From Sesamum alatum (Eukaryota > Streptophyta > Magnoliopsida > Lamiales > Pedaliaceae), in assembly GCA_034509735.1 (NCBI GenBank), contig JACGWO010000003.1, positions 7,502,001 to 7,566,000 on the forward strand: a stretch of DNA of 64,000 nt, read 5' to 3'. Positions 11,320 to 23,673 of the stretch are shown here, piece by piece. How positions within the stretch are numbered: position 1 is the first letter of the stretch; every line of letters begins with the position of its first letter. The position numbers and the translations under genes were made by a program. The notes under the pieces are model-generated. The model did no database searches. It was given only the letters and a program-made list of their open reading frames with translations, and had not been told where the DNA came from.

Positions 11320-12470
11320 TCTTATTTGTAATTAAAGCTCATTTCAATTCCATCTGCACGAGTTGCTAGCTCTTTAAAAGTCTTTGGTTTAACACTTGAA
11401 GAATATAGTAAAGTTCCAAATGCATTCCTTGGATCCACATTTCAATTGTTGAAGCCCCGGACAATCGATCTTTGCAATTAAGACTAAAATTTCTCCAGCG
11501 GTCGATATAATCTATGATAGGTTCTTCCTTTCATTATTGTGAGTTCGTAAGTTCGATTATGCTGACTCTCCTTCTGGTACCGTAAAAATGATTGAGAAAC
11601 TCCTTTTCTAATTGCCCCCGACTGTCAACTGAGTTAGCTTCCAAATCGGTGAACCAATCAAAAGTGTTTTCCTTGAAAGATCAAACGAATTGTTTTAAGA
11701 GGTGATCTCCATAAGTCCATACATTGTTGCATGTCCCAATGAAGTGAGCCACGTGCTACTTAGGGTTGTCTTTGCCATTAAATTGTTGGAACTTTGGTGG
11801 TTGGTAGCCCATTGGCATCTTCAGGCTATCAATCATTTAAGTGTAGGGCTTGGAATAAGTAAAGAATGACCTTGAGATTCCCTCGATCTTGGTTCTGATG
11901 GTTCCTCCAATGAATTCTTTTAGTTGGTCCACCGGAATCAATCCATCAGACGATACATGTAGCTCTTTTGCAGGCCTATCCTTCTCGGTATAATGTTGCT
12001 TTGTGGATGCCTCTGCTTCATCATGAGCCTCAACTCCTTTCCCCTAATATGGCTCGTTCCAACATTAGACTTGTTGATCAACCTAGCAATTTGGGCATCT
12101 TGCTCCTGGACATACTTAGTGAGCCCTTCGGTGGCTCTTGTCCGACTTGAAATTTGCTCTTCTATAGTTGTAGCATTCGTCACTATGACTGGAACCACAT
12201 TTGTTGTGAAGGAGTGGCTAGACACGGAGCGAGGAGAGGATGAAGGAGATTTATCTCTGTTATTTTCACGTGTATGGCTAGGTACGATGAATTATTTCTG
12301 AGTAGACTCAATGGGAGGAGTCATCTGGGAAAGTTCCTTAAGTTTCTTTGGCATGCTCCTCGTAGTAACACCGATACTCTTTGCACTAGCACTCGAATAC
12401 TTTGATATGGAAAGTTTGGAATTCACCGTTTTCATAGCTTTTCCTTGAGTATCCATTTAAATACTTCGAT
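11320..12470 (-). pseudogene. Ty3/gypsy gag fragment
   Basis: The minus strand carries a gag of the common plant gypsy type: an N-terminal LTKYVQEQDAQIARLINK coiled segment (12140-12060), ELHVSSDGLIPVDQL (~11950), PMGYQPPKFQQFNGKDNPK (~11815-11765), then LKQFV..NTFDWFTDLEANSVDS (~11700-11620) and IELTNSQ..DYIDRWRNFSLNCKDRLS (~11560-11470). These are landmarks of the Retrotrans_gag domain. Numerous in-frame stops and frame changes occur and no protease or pol follows, so this is a dead 5' fragment of an element whose 3' part is missing. Confidence 0.75.
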
Positions 12471-12502
12471 CTTTGATGAAGGAAAGAGATGAGAGGTAGA
12501 GC

Positions 12503-12521
12503 GGTCCCACTGGGCGTGCCA
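12503..12521 (-). other. Primer-binding site of the truncated gypsy element
   Basis: The minus strand reads TGGCACGCCCAGTGGGACC a few bases downstream of the LTR end. This is a familiar plant gypsy primer-binding-site sequence, and it lies between the LTR and gag as expected. Confidence 0.75.
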
Positions 12522-12526
12522 AAATT

Positions 12527-13501
12527 TGTAAACAAATTTTAGTGTTCCTCTGAATTTATTGAAACAAGAAAGTATTACAAATGAATTCTTGAACTAGATT
12601 GAATATATCTGGGTGCAAAATCTCTAATTGAAACTTCTGATTCTTAACTTCAAGAATGTGATTTTTGATTTCAGCAACTTCGGAGGTGAAACTTGACATT
12701 TGATCCCCTTCAACGTTGACTTTGACTTTGAATAACTTTAATTTGACGGTCGTTGACCTGTTCCCGGATTAAATGCTATAAGTTTGGAGATATATGTCTT
12801 GACCTTAAATATTTCTTGGTGGATTTGAGACTTTGATCTTCCGTCATGGTGGACTTGCTTTTTGATACATTAATTCGCGAGTCTTTTGACTTCTTCTCGA
12901 ATCAAACGTTGACTTTGGATGACTTTGGCATCGAACGCCTTGACTCTTGCCTTGAACGCCGTGGATCTTCCTTAATTTGCGCTTGAGAGGATTTGGAGAT
13001 TCTCTTGCCTGTGTCTTCACTTGTCTTCAATTATGTCTTCGACTGTGTGCTGATTGAGGTTTAGAGACCCCTTTATATAGGTGTCAAAGAGGTAGAGTTG
13101 CTGTGAACTTGAACACCTTTTGTATTATCTCTTTACGATTTAATTTAAAAAGATAAACACATTAAATATTTGGGATGACATGATTGGTTAATTTGGATAT
13201 TATCTCCTTAATATTTGTATTTTTCAAGAGATAAATATTGAAAATATTTGTCTTGACTTGATTGGAGCGTACATGCAGTTGCTCCATGTGGCGCCGTCTA
13301 ATTGGCTTGAATACTTGATTGTGAAGCATAATTTGATTGGGCGAAATACTTCAATTTGACACTTGTGGATCATTGATTTGATGACGAAATATATATTAAA
13401 ACATCAATTAACTTAACTATTTACACTTGAAATTAATTTAATAAATTTCAAAATATAAATTGAAAAAATATTATACTTGATAATTAATATATTATTTTAC
13501 A
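12527..13501 (-). repeat. 5' LTR of the truncated gypsy element
   Basis: On the plus strand the segment begins TGTAAACA next to the primer-binding site and ends ..TTTTACA (13501), giving TG..CA ends with a short inverted repeat. A minus-strand TATA box CTATATAAAGG at 13069-13080 lies ~540 bp before the primer-binding site, which suits an LTR promoter. The outer end is less certain because another TTTACA occurs at 13430. No second LTR is present. Confidence 0.55.
13068..13080 (-). promoter_or_regulatory. TATA box within gypsy LTR
   Basis: CTATATAAAGGG on the minus strand inside the LTR, followed by a C/A-rich leader; it is correctly oriented to drive the gag to its left. Confidence 0.5.
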
Positions 13502-13849
13502 CTTGTCATCATTTGATTGGGCGTGAAATTCTGCTTGTCTATACTGATGTCTTTTTTTTTTTTCCTTACATTCTGATTATTCTTTCTTCTTTTGTATTGC
13601 CTCTGCTATGACATTCAACCCACCATTGATGACTTCTGCCTTTTTGTTGAGTCAATGAGGAAGCAATACTCTATGAAAGTCCGAAAGGTTAGGCCTCGTA
13701 AATATTTTGACTAATTTTCTCCATGTAATATTTAATATATTAGATTAGTGTATCCTTAGTTTATTCCTAAAATGATTTATATAAAATAGTTGTTCGAGAT
13801 TGCATTGATAGTAATGCCTTTAATAAGATGAAATCATATAGTAAATTAC

Positions 13850-15548
13850 ATGTTCAATTGATGTGAGATATTCGTCTACAGGGCATCCAACGTACATGGT
13901 TGCTGCTTCCTCAAAAATCGTTATCAGTGCACTATCTGCTCCTTGAGTGCCATTTAATAATAATCTATATCTACAAATAGTTTAAGATTATGTAATGTTT
14001 AGATATACGTATATCTTGTAGGATGTTATTATTGATGGAAATTAATGTTTGTATTTGTACCTGGGTGTTGTCTGTATGTCATCCGCATTACATTTTTTGC
14101 AGTTGACTCCCTCCCTACTTTCGAAGACAGATGTAGCACATTTTTTTTCACAAATCATACCATATTTGATTTATTTTTCACTTTTTCGATTGTTCCATTG
14201 AAACAATAATATTCCTCCTGCCAAGAAGACTTTAATCTTGTATTTGGATTTGTATAAAAGTGCAATGTAACTTTAAACTATTTAAGTTATCTATTTTTAG
14301 AATTACCTGACTGAGATAATTTTTGATGTGTATAATTTCTTTAAGTGTCGTTTCTTCGGCATCTATCATTTCTGTGTATCATCGATCTCTCATGCATTTT
14401 CACAGGGTCATTATTTTTCTGTAACCTACATAACATAAGGAATGGGTTTTTATTTTTTAGTTTTTGATGAAACTATTTAGAGTATGATTTGTGTTTAGTT
14501 GTGTGCCATTTTCGTATGTGCTTGATTTCTTCAGTAGGAGGATCTATTTGTAGAATTGATGTTGTTGTGGTCTGCCATTGCAATTCTCCTAAAGAAAAGG
14601 TGAAAAGTAGTAGTATCATAAAAAAATAATTGTTTGTTCTTGTATATGTGCTATTTATTTCATGTAGTTTTATTTAACTCTTACCTAAAAACTTTTTTGC
14701 TGTCGCCTTCACAATGGCAATGATTGGATATTGATGGGCAATTTGTTGCAATTGAAGTCCTCCATTCTTTGAATATCTTTCCAAAGATAGATTGCCATTG
14801 GTCAATATCTGTATCAATTTAAAACAAAGAGAAATTTATATTTACATATAGATAAAGGTTGAGAAGTTGCTAATGTAATCGAGTTCTTACTGTTTGTTAA
14901 CAATTGTTATTTCTTTAACATGTTTTTGTGCCCCTTTTGAAGTGGTGGTTGTTCTAGTTTATTTTACTTTTAACACAATTCCATAGATATCTACATAATG
15001 AAATATGAAATTGTTATTAATTTATATAATGCAAAATTTTATGTTACTATTGTGTAAAATTGTGTAGAAACTTACCATCTCCTATGGTGGAGTGAAGTTC
15101 AGTATCAATTTCATCGAACTCAACAAGACAGAAATATGCCCAATTGGTGCAATGCATCTTTTTACAATAGTGTACCATTTGGGAACCAGTTCTTTTTTCG
15201 GATGTGTGCATTCGGGAACATTCGATTAACCTTCTTTACTTCGGATATCAAATATATTTTGTGAAGTTGGAATTGTCCCGTGAAGAGATTGACATCATAA
15301 TTGAAAAGTAGTACTCCAATTCTTGTACCTGTGCAAAAGAAAAGTTTAGTTTCTAATAAGCACATGGCAGAAAGATGAATATTTGATAGATTTACTTCCT
15401 CATCAGCCATTATCATCTTTTGAAACTTAGAAGAAAAGTTCTGCTCACAAGCTATTTCGATTCCAAGGCGTAGCATTTTCAAACATACTAAAAATGATAT
15501 CTGATTTATCTCCAATGAATTTATTTGAAGTGATAAATCTTTCGACAT
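13850..15548 (-). pseudogene. RPA70-like (DUF223/OB-fold) gene of the Helitron, degenerate
   Basis: Plant Helitrons often carry a replication protein A large-subunit homologue, thought to bind single-stranded DNA during transposition. Blocks on the minus strand, in order: GTRIGVLLFNYDVNLFTGQF and LHKIYLISEVKKVN (15335-15190, OB-fold), HCTNWAYFCLVEFDEIDT (~15155-15100), LQLQQIAHQYPIIAIVKATA (~14750-14690), YGMICEKKCATSVFES then VNCKKCNADD (~14165-14085, the C-terminal zinc ribbon with CxxxC..CxxC) and GADSALITIFEEAATM (~13950-13890). Exons are separated by AT-rich intron-like gaps and frame changes. The assignment rests on domain order and the zinc ribbon; individual blocks are weak. Confidence 0.55.
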
Positions 15549-15754
15549 AGCGACGTTTAGATTGGTATCTGTATGTAATATTTTTGCGGGGAATTTTAAA
15601 ATGTGTAATGTGCGGGGTAAGACTCTAGTGATTTCTTTATATAGATTGTGAAATCTTAATTCTTTATGATATAATTAAATGTTATTTTTAAATTCTATGT
15701 ATTCAATTGTGGATTTGGAATTCAACTTATACGGATGTGACTATTCTTTGCATG

Positions 15755-16115
15755 TTAAATTAAATATGATGAGTGGATCATATAAATTCATGTCAATGTA
15801 TAAGTAGGCAAAATGAAATGTGTGTGTATGAATATGTAATCAATGTTTCCTATGTGTTTGACTTTCATATAAAATGAGATGTATGTAGAAATCCATTGAT
15901 TAATGTTTAGTTAGTGATTCATGTATATAAATTAATTGTGATTAATATGAATGTGGATATGCTAAGTATATTGAATTAAATATGATTTTTTGGCTTCTAT
16001 AAATTCATTGCAATGTATATGGAGTAAAAAGTGATTTTTGTATGTTTAAATATATGCAATACATAATTGATGCTTGTTTGTCTTTCATATAAAAGAGAAT
16101 GTATCTAAATTCCAA
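15755..16115. repeat. Tandem duplication, about 215-bp period
   Basis: Segments ~15755-15900 and ~15972-16115 share an ordered series of words (GAATTAAATATGAT, ATAAATTCAT.GCAATGTATA, GTTTGACTTTCATATAAAA/TTTGTCTTTCATATAAAA, then ATTCC). It is a decayed two-copy tandem repeat in non-coding AT-rich DNA. Confidence 0.5.
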
Positions 16116-17480
16116 GACTTCCGAGAGGTGCATATTTTCAATGATATCATTAGTATTTAGTAATTATCTAATGTCATAGTAAAGGGCAAAATGACCTTGA
16201 CTCTTCCGCTTCATTTTCCTGAAATTATTATGGCTATGAAATTGACTCGCTCTTCTCACCAAAATGTTTGACTACTTTTCAGACCAAATAAGTTTAATCA
16301 TTTCTCTTTCCCACATTTCAAAGAGATTCTACAATAAAGTTGTAAATTGGTTAGTCCGTTTATGTTGGTGGAAAATAGTGTAAATTGAAGAATAATATTT
16401 TATGAAATGAATTGAATGGAATAAGCTTAAAAATCATTGATTAATTTTATTAACTTAGAGTTGAATTAAAAATATAAATGTATACAAATTAAATAACTTA
16501 TTATTGAAAATGATGTAGTAGGATTCTTATAGACCAAGTAATCAGTGCATTAAATAATCCACAAATCAAAGTGGGCTTTAAAGATGACATAATTTCAATA
16601 AGTGAAACAGCTTCCCTTAAAAACCAACACTTCTTTCAGCAGATCCAAGCACATGAAACTAACAGTATTTAAAAAAAAATCCTCCTAGGATTTTTGTCGA
16701 AAAAGCACAATTACAGTTAAGTAACTTATCTTAACCCCTGCAATATTATCTTGAAGTTCACCCATATATAATTTCACTTCGGAGGTAAATTATCAACTTA
16801 AATGAAAAGGTAATCCTAAAGACCAGCCATACTTTGATATTAACCAAATTTTAAACTTCTTCATGGGATTTAATATAAAAGCATAATTAACACATCTGCA
16901 ACTGTATTTAGAACCATAGAGATTGCATCAGATTTTACAACTACCACACCCATAAAAACACAGCCAGAAAAACACACCTAAGATTAAGTCTTTACCCAAG
17001 GACAATAGGATACTAAGTGAATCCTCACTCATTTTTATCATGTGGCGATCCGAATGGCAAACACCAAAATATATAACTTTGAACTGCACATCATGGTTAG
17101 CAGTTGCCCTGCGCCATCACACCAATTATCTCAGTAAACAACCCACAAAAATGAACCCCTGAAACGTCCAAATACTGAGTAAAAAGCCAAATTAAGAGCC
17201 AAAAGTTGGATACGTTCTCTACTTCCAATACTATAAATGGGTGAAATGAAACCAAATGCAAAACTTTTGTCTGAAATGAAAGGGGGTTTAAAGTAGGTGA
17301 AGGAAGATATGCACAGGAGTCCTATAAATCTTATAAATCCATCTGCTTTTTTCCCTAACTATATAAAGATTAAATAAGTTGTTTTCATCATAAGTAATGA
17401 CCTTGTATTTTGCTTTTTGTATAAATCAAGGAATTATTGAGTATTTTTCTACATTACCTTATATCGGAGTACCACTTCTC
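16116..17480. other. Non-coding AT-rich stretch between helicase and RPA-like gene
   Basis: No coding homology or transposon ends that I can support. It may be Helitron intergenic DNA or contain further decayed insertions. Confidence 0.4.
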
Positions 17481-17524
17481 GTCTATACTTCACTTTCGTC
17501 AGAGCTTTTTCCATCTGAGATGTA

Positions 17525-18470
17525 TCATAGAAAAAAGTAATGTATGATTTTGTTTCCTATAATATTCTGTCTATTAATTATAATCGAAATGATATAGTTA
17601 CCTGCAATCAACACTTGTTTGTACACAATATTTTTTATCGACATCCTTCTTTTGATATTACTGGTGTCTGGCTTAATATGCACTTTAGTTGTAGACATAG
17701 AAGTTCCTCTCGAGAGAGCAACATATAATTGACCATGAGAGAAGACCGATTGAGGTAAATCGACCCTAACATTTGGAATCGTTTGTCCTCGAGCTTTGTT
17801 TATTGTCATGACAAAGCAAAGTCTAATAGGAAATTGTTTACGCTTGAATTGAAATGCATAGCTTTCATGTTCAGCTGGTGAAAGTGGTATTCTGGATATG
17901 AAGACATGTTTTCCACTATGTTGGCCAAATACAATCTTTGCATCAATTATGTTATCCCTAAATTCTTTGCATACCATTATTGTGCCATTACATAGGCCAT
18001 TTGATAGATCCAAATTCCGCAAAAGACATATTGGGCAATTTCTCTTTAGAACCAATTTATGAGCAGGTAATCCATTTGGAGTTAATGAATTCAGAAATTC
18101 CTCTTCGTAATAGTTGTTTGTATCATCAACAGCTTCATCAAAACTATTGAATAATTTTTCTTTTCTGGGAAACAAAGAGATCAAATTCTCATTCAATCTA
18201 TCAACATGCTCATTTTTTACAACAAGTATTGCTCTACCTGTCATATAATCTACTGAGTGGGCTCTAGACTCAACGATGGGAAGATAGCTCTGATAAGTCG
18301 ATTGATTGAGTCTTCTTCATTATCATACGTAACAATCATGTCTCCAGGAATTTTGATATTACATTCAGTGTGAATTTGTTCTTCACCATTTCCAACTCTA
18401 AGTAGGAACTCATTGAACCCGGGATCATTTTTAGCACGCATATTCATTGTCAAAGTTATCTTTTTCATTT
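17525..18470 (-). pseudogene. Helitron helicase, C-terminal half (PIF1 motifs IV-VI)
   Basis: Two adjoining frames, broken by stops at 18250-18244, read KKITLTMNMRA (18468 down), PGFNEFLLRVGNGEE, IPGDMIVTYDNEEDSINRLI, then TGRAILVVKNEHVDRLNENL, CPICLLRNLDLSNGLCNGTI, FVMTINKARGQTIPNV and QLYVALSRGTS. These are the conserved end of the Helitron PIF1-like 5'-3' helicase: TINKARGQT corresponds to the usual TINKSQGQT motif, and YVALSRGTS is the family signature of motif VI. It continues directly from the segment to its right on the minus strand. Confidence 0.85.
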
Positions 18471-18474
18471 TCGT

Positions 18475-19200
18475 TCATAAATATGACTTTACTAAACTTG
18501 CAGAAATGGTTTGATGAATTGTTGCCTTGGGAACCACCTGTAATACTTGTATGAAATCTCCCCCAAAAACTACCACATTTTCACCAAAATCTCTATCATT
18601 TCCCGTCATATCTTTAAGTAATATATCAATGTTTTCAATGGTCCATCTTTTTGCCATAGGTGCTTCATCCTATAACAATAAGCTCGATTGATGCAATAGC
18701 TTTGCAGCTCCACATTGCTTGGACATAGTGCATTCACTTGATTCATTAGTATCTACTGGTATCTTAGACCGTGAATGTGTTGTTCTTCCACCTGGCATTA
18801 TGGCTGCAGCAACCCCAATGTTGCAGCTGCAATTGCAATTAGCCTTTTGGATCTAAGATGTGCTAATAAAGCATGATACAAGAATATCTTTCTTGTTCCA
18901 CCAAGCCCATCAATGAAGAAAATTCTCCCCTTTCCTTTTTGTATAGCATTATGTTGAAGATAGAAGAATATCTTTCTCGTTTTCTTTTTGTATAGCATTA
19001 TGATCATAATGCATTATGATCATTGAAAAAGCATTATGTTGTTCAGGATTGAACTTTAGTTCTGCTTCATAATCTTCTGGAGGTATTTCTATTGGCATCT
19101 CATCTTGTATTTCTCTTGGGAAATCGCCATTTAGGGTATCTATATTTAGAGCAATCATCGAAAGATCATACAAGTTAATGCTTTTTCCCATACTCTCCAA
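18475..19200 (-). pseudogene. Helitron helicase, N-terminal half with mutated Walker A
   Basis: Reading minus: MGKSINLYDLSMIALN (19200 down), FNPEQHNAFSMII, then FFIDGLGGTRKIFLYHALL (18921-18865), LIAIAAATLG, DEAPMAKRW (Walker B, ~18670-18640) and ENVVVFGGDFIQVLQVVPK. The Walker A of active Helitron helicases is GxGGTGKT; here it reads GLGGTRKI, losing both the invariant Gly before Lys and the Ser/Thr after it, so ATP binding should fail. A ~50-bp local duplication (TTGTATAGCATTATG at ~18940 and ~18995) disrupts the frame before Walker A, and a stop precedes DEAPM. Confidence 0.85.
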
Positions 19201-20973
19201 GAAAAGATTTACACTTTTGAGAGTTTTTGCAACTTGGAATTCAACTGAGATTGTTGATTCTCTTCTGGAATATCTTCACACATTGCATTGAAGTATGTAT
19301 CCCATAAAAATCTGAAATATGTTGGTGCACGGTAAACCAAAATGATTGCAAATAATCTTTGAAGCTCATCTATCATTTGAAAAGTCATTGCCTAATTTAA
19401 ACATTCGACGATACTGTGATCAGATTCTAGCAACCCACCCTCTCTTTTCGGCTGCTTGTTTTAAGCTTGAATATCGAACTCCATTAACTGTTAGCAGATC
19501 TTGAAAAGATGTAGATCCTCTGACATGATTCAAGAGCAATCTAAGATAGTATCTTTCTCATTCAATAGGATTTGCACCACTTATACGTCCAATCACATCT
19601 CTTTTTTTCCTTTCTCTCTAACAACGATCTTGTTTATTCAAAAATAGTGCTCAGGGAATTCTCTGTAAAGATATTTTCTTACTTTTTCACTTTTATAGCA
19701 CATAGAAAAATACTTCGTGAGCATTGTCTTTGAGATGTGATCCCATCTTAAAATTTTATCTAATGATTGATTAGCCCGATAAGTGATAGATTGTTGATTC
19801 AGAAGATAAAGCTGTAAATTGATAACTATTGGGTCAATTCCATTTAATTTAAATTCAAAAATTCTCCACATTGCTTCTTGTGCAGATACCCATCCAGCAT
19901 CTTGAAACTGTTTAATTTCATCACCAAATTCTCGTCATCATTGTGGGATATATGAATTGCTACTCTGTCATGTCCTTTATAGATGTACTTGTATAAGTAA
20001 TTCACTGCACTCACTCCTAAACATATCTCCATATTAATATGACAATTATATCTTGACAAGAGATATGAATTGTAAGGTACTACCCGTTGGTTTTTTAGCT
20101 ATTCATTGCGAACTTGAACTCTCAATCCATTTCATCTTCTTTTCTAGATCGAATAACCATGTTTACCTTGTATTGTGCTTTCACATATGACCATAGATAT
20201 TGATATTTGCATTTCCCATCTACCATACAAGAATTTTTTAGATTCTTAGCTCCACAAGGTCCACGCCTCATATGTTTTATCACTAAGTATGAAGTTCCAG
20301 ATCTATTTCTTTATCATGAAGTTCAATACAAACAAACCTATAAAATGATCTGGAGCTGAAATTTTGTATTCAGACTTCAAATTATCAACATATGAGCATA
20401 TGGCAATCCTCTGTTTGAAATTCACTTACATAAACATGTGCAGCTACTTTTCTGAATATTTCATTTTTAAATAATTGATCCTTCAAATCCTGTAGTTTGG
20501 CTTGGAAAATTCTTGAAGTCAGATTTGGCCGGTCTTGTGCTTTTTGTCCATCATATATTTTTTCTTCTATCTTTTTCCATTCCGGATTATAAGTCATTGT
20601 AAATTTGTAATAAAAAAATGCGGCTTTCCAAATCTTTGAACTAATGCTAGTGCATCAAGATATCGCCTCATATCTTGTGAAATACCAATAAATGATGCGG
20701 GAAGGATAACTCTTTTCCCAACTTCACTAGCTCTAGTCTCTCCTTTTAAAACACAGTCCATGATGCCTTGGTATAGCTCAACTCTCAAATTTGATTGATT
20801 AGTCCGGTAGTAGTCTAATCTTGTTATCTGCAATTTTATATACATATCAACTGTATAATGTTGTAATAATCTTCCAGCAAAGAGCAATGTTGATTGCCTT
20901 GGATTTCTTATTTATAGCCTATAGTAGCTATATTCTCTACAAGAGACTTTTTTATTAGTTTGTTTTTCAAGAG
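19200..20973 (-). pseudogene. Helitron Rep (HUH endonuclease) region
   Basis: After the splice acceptor TTTGCAG at 20980-20974 the frame reads KKVSCREYSYYRL, LFAGRLLQHYTVDMYIK, RTNQSNLRVELYQGIMD, FGKPHFFIT, MTYNPEWKKIEEKIYDGQKA and LKDQLFKNEIFRKVAAHVYV. All are landmarks of the Helitron_like_N domain. At the HUH site (~20392-20415) a single-base shift occurs and the first His of the usual LPHxH appears as Tyr. VNYLYKYIYKGHDR (~20000-19960) is the Rep tyrosine motif. Further on come NHVRGSTSFQDLLTVNGV and AEKRGW near 19530-19430. Several stops make the protein non-functional. Confidence 0.85.
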
Positions 20974-21278
20974 CTGCAAATATGAAAAAGATAAATAAGT
21001 TGGAATTTTTGAACAATTATCCATCAAGTCTAATATTTATATCATTGATGAATATAATAGTTGCAATTAGATATGTAAGAAACCATATATTCTATTCTCC
21101 ATTTTTTTTTGCAAGGAAAATTTATATTATATAATTATATTTATCATTAAATATTTTTCATCGTAATACAATATAATTATAATATTCAAATTATAATTAT
21201 TTACACATTTTATTTCTTTTTTAATGGAGAAATATAATTTTTAGAAAATTAGTCAATATTAAAATTAAGTCATTTATA

Positions 21279-22066
21279 GGATAAATCTCATTTTTGGTCC
21301 CATATATTAGGCCCAGTTCAATTTTGGTCTCATTCATTACAAAAATCTCAATTTCAGGACAATATCTTTTGATTTGTGTCAATTATGGTCCCAACGTCGA
21401 AAATTGACGGAAAATGTTAACTGTTGTTAAAAGAAGGCATGTGCCTCTTGCATAATGCGTATTTGGGGGAAAATAAATACATGAAATGATAGAAAAGGGG
21501 GAAAAATAAAAAGTTAGGGTTCATCCACCATTTTCTCTCTTCCAAGACAATAAACTTCTTCCTCTATTTCGGACATCTCTTCTTTCAGTTTGTTCAACTT
21601 GCAACAAAGCCAAGGTATGATTTTCTTCGCCCTTGTGCACTTATAGCAATATCATCATAGCCATAAAATGTTCTTCCTGGATTGGCGCTCGTTCTTAAAG
21701 ATGCTTTCTTAACCAAATAACACATGAGAACTCTAATTGTAGAGTCGAAGCACTTGTTGACTCCATTTTTTCAGAAATAAAAGTGGAATTTGGGTGCATT
21801 TGGAAGAGAGAAAATGATGGTTGAGCCCTAATTTTTTATTTCCCCCCCTTTTTGGCATTCTATTTATTTATTTCCCCCCAAATACACATCATGTGAGAGG
21901 CACATGCCTCCTTTTGACGGCAGTTAATGTTTTCCATCAATTTTTTTACGTTGGGACTAAAATCGAGATAAATCGAAAGATATTGTCCTGAAATTTAGAT
22001 TTTTGTAATGAATGAGACCAAAATTGAACTGGACCAAATATATGGGACCAAAAATAAAATTTACCC
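21279..22066. mobile_element. Non-autonomous MULE with ~220-bp terminal inverted repeats and 9-bp target duplication
   Basis: The left end GGATAAATCTCATTTTTGG (21279) is mirrored by the right end, whose complement starts GGGTAAATTTTATTTTTGG (22066). The inverted repeats stay alignable for about 220 bp (to ~21500 and ~21845), sharing GGTCTCATTCATTACAAAAA and GGCATGTGCCTCT. Both sides carry the perfect 9-bp duplication TCATTTATA (21270-21278 and 22067-22075). Long inverted repeats with a 9-bp duplication are the hallmark of Mutator elements. The interior carries no transposase but, on the minus strand near 21712-21658, reads KASLRTSANPGRTFYGY, which resembles the GRF-type zinc finger. Confidence 0.85.
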
Positions 22067-22827
22067 TCATTTATATTATGAAATTATACTTGTATTAGTT
22101 CTCTATCCTTCTTGATTATTTTGAAAGGATTCATTATCCTTATTTTCCTGGATGTTTTTCCGTAATTTCATCCAAATTCTTAAGAAAGTACTTAATTAAA
22201 GTTATTGATACATATAAATGTAATGATGTTTTAGAATTTTAAATAAATAATACATATGAAAAGACTTAATTTTAAAAGGCTCGACTATTACAAATGATTG
22301 AATAAACAATTTAATGTGGTTCAATAGTTTATTAGCTTATTTGTGTATCATATTTATAACTCAAGATATTTACTTTCGGGTTGATTTGAATAGAATCTTT
22401 TGTATTTTTTCTTCTGCTTCAAACTAGAATTAACTAATAAAGTATTAATAATGTAGTTGAAGTATTCACGATGATTGAGGAAGTAAAATATTAGAAAAGC
22501 AAGTTTCGTATGTCATCTAAGCATAAATAAGAATTAACAGAAAATAAAGCTTAAATAACTAAGGATAAATCAATTAACATGAAACATAAGAATGTGAACT
22601 ATCTAACTTGCATTAGTGCATACCTTTGTGTTCTTTCTAAAGAACATTACTTGCAGAAGAAAATGTTGTTACAGCTGGAACTTCGCCATGATTTTTGTTA
22701 TGGACTGAAAATCCTAATTGTAAAACATGACTTAGAAACAATAAAACAAATATCGCATAATAAATTTCATATATAAAGTTAATCACAAAACTTAATCTTT
22801 ATTACACAATTTTATGATAAGAAGGAA

Positions 22828-23268
22828 GAGTGAATCACAATGACCTTCTCTGAGGTTTGGCAATAATTACGGATACCTTCTCGCTTTTTTAAAACTTACA
22901 AACAACCCCCCCCCCTCCCCTGAGGTTTGTAATTTTTAACGAAAGGCCTGAAATTGTTCATTTTTCCCTTATTTTTTTTTAAATTGTAGAAAAATCAGCC
23001 AATGCAAATTACATTATTGCTCCTCTATGTAAAAAATGTAAAAAAAAATCTCTCTTTAAGCATTTTAGTCCAAAAAAATTAAAAAATTAACAATTAAATA
23101 ATTCAGTTTGCATAAGGGAATTTTAGTCAGTTCACCTATAAAAATGGATGGAAATGAGTTATTTGTTATATGGTTACAAACCTTAGGGGTGTATTTATAA
23201 TTTTTTTAAAAATGAGGGATTATCCGTAATTATGTCAAATCTCAGGGGAGATCATTGTGATTCACCCT
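22828..23268. mobile_element. Small fold-back (MITE/MULE-like) element
   Basis: The left side GAGTGAATCACAATGACC..CTGAGGTTTG and the complement of the right side AGGGTGAATCACAATGATC..CTGAGATTTG form inverted repeats of ~80-110 bp. Both continue with AATTACGGATA. Flanks AAGAAGGAA and AACAAAGAA are only a partial match, so a target duplication is not proven. The interior is AT-rich with no coding. A run of C (about 22907-22915) lies in the left arm. Confidence 0.65.
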
Positions 23269-23624
23269 AACAAAGAAATGAACAATTGAATACATGTAAC
23301 CAATATCAAATTCAACAAAAGAAAGTAACCTCAATTCTAATTCTATGTTAATAATTCATAATAACTAATATTTTTACTGATTACAATAATGTAAACAATG
23401 GTAAAAAAAAAAAAGAAAAAGTAAGAAAAATAAAAATGCAAAATAATTTAAATACTTTTCTGAATGCAATTAAATTTGAATTTAGAAAGGAAAATTCAAA
23501 TGCATACATATACACAAACTAGATGTATTGATTTATTCCATTAGAGATTAAGCTATCATACTATTACTCAGTGAGTGTCAATTTATGGAGTATTTCTGAA
23601 TCACTTCTTTTATTAATAAGTGAA

Positions 23625-23629
<5 letters not shown>

Positions 23630-23664
<35 letters not shown>
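23630..23664. repeat. (TA)n microsatellite
   Basis: About 17 TA units in uninterrupted tandem, inside the enlarged Helitron intron. Confidence 0.9.
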
Positions 23665-23673
<9 letters not shown>

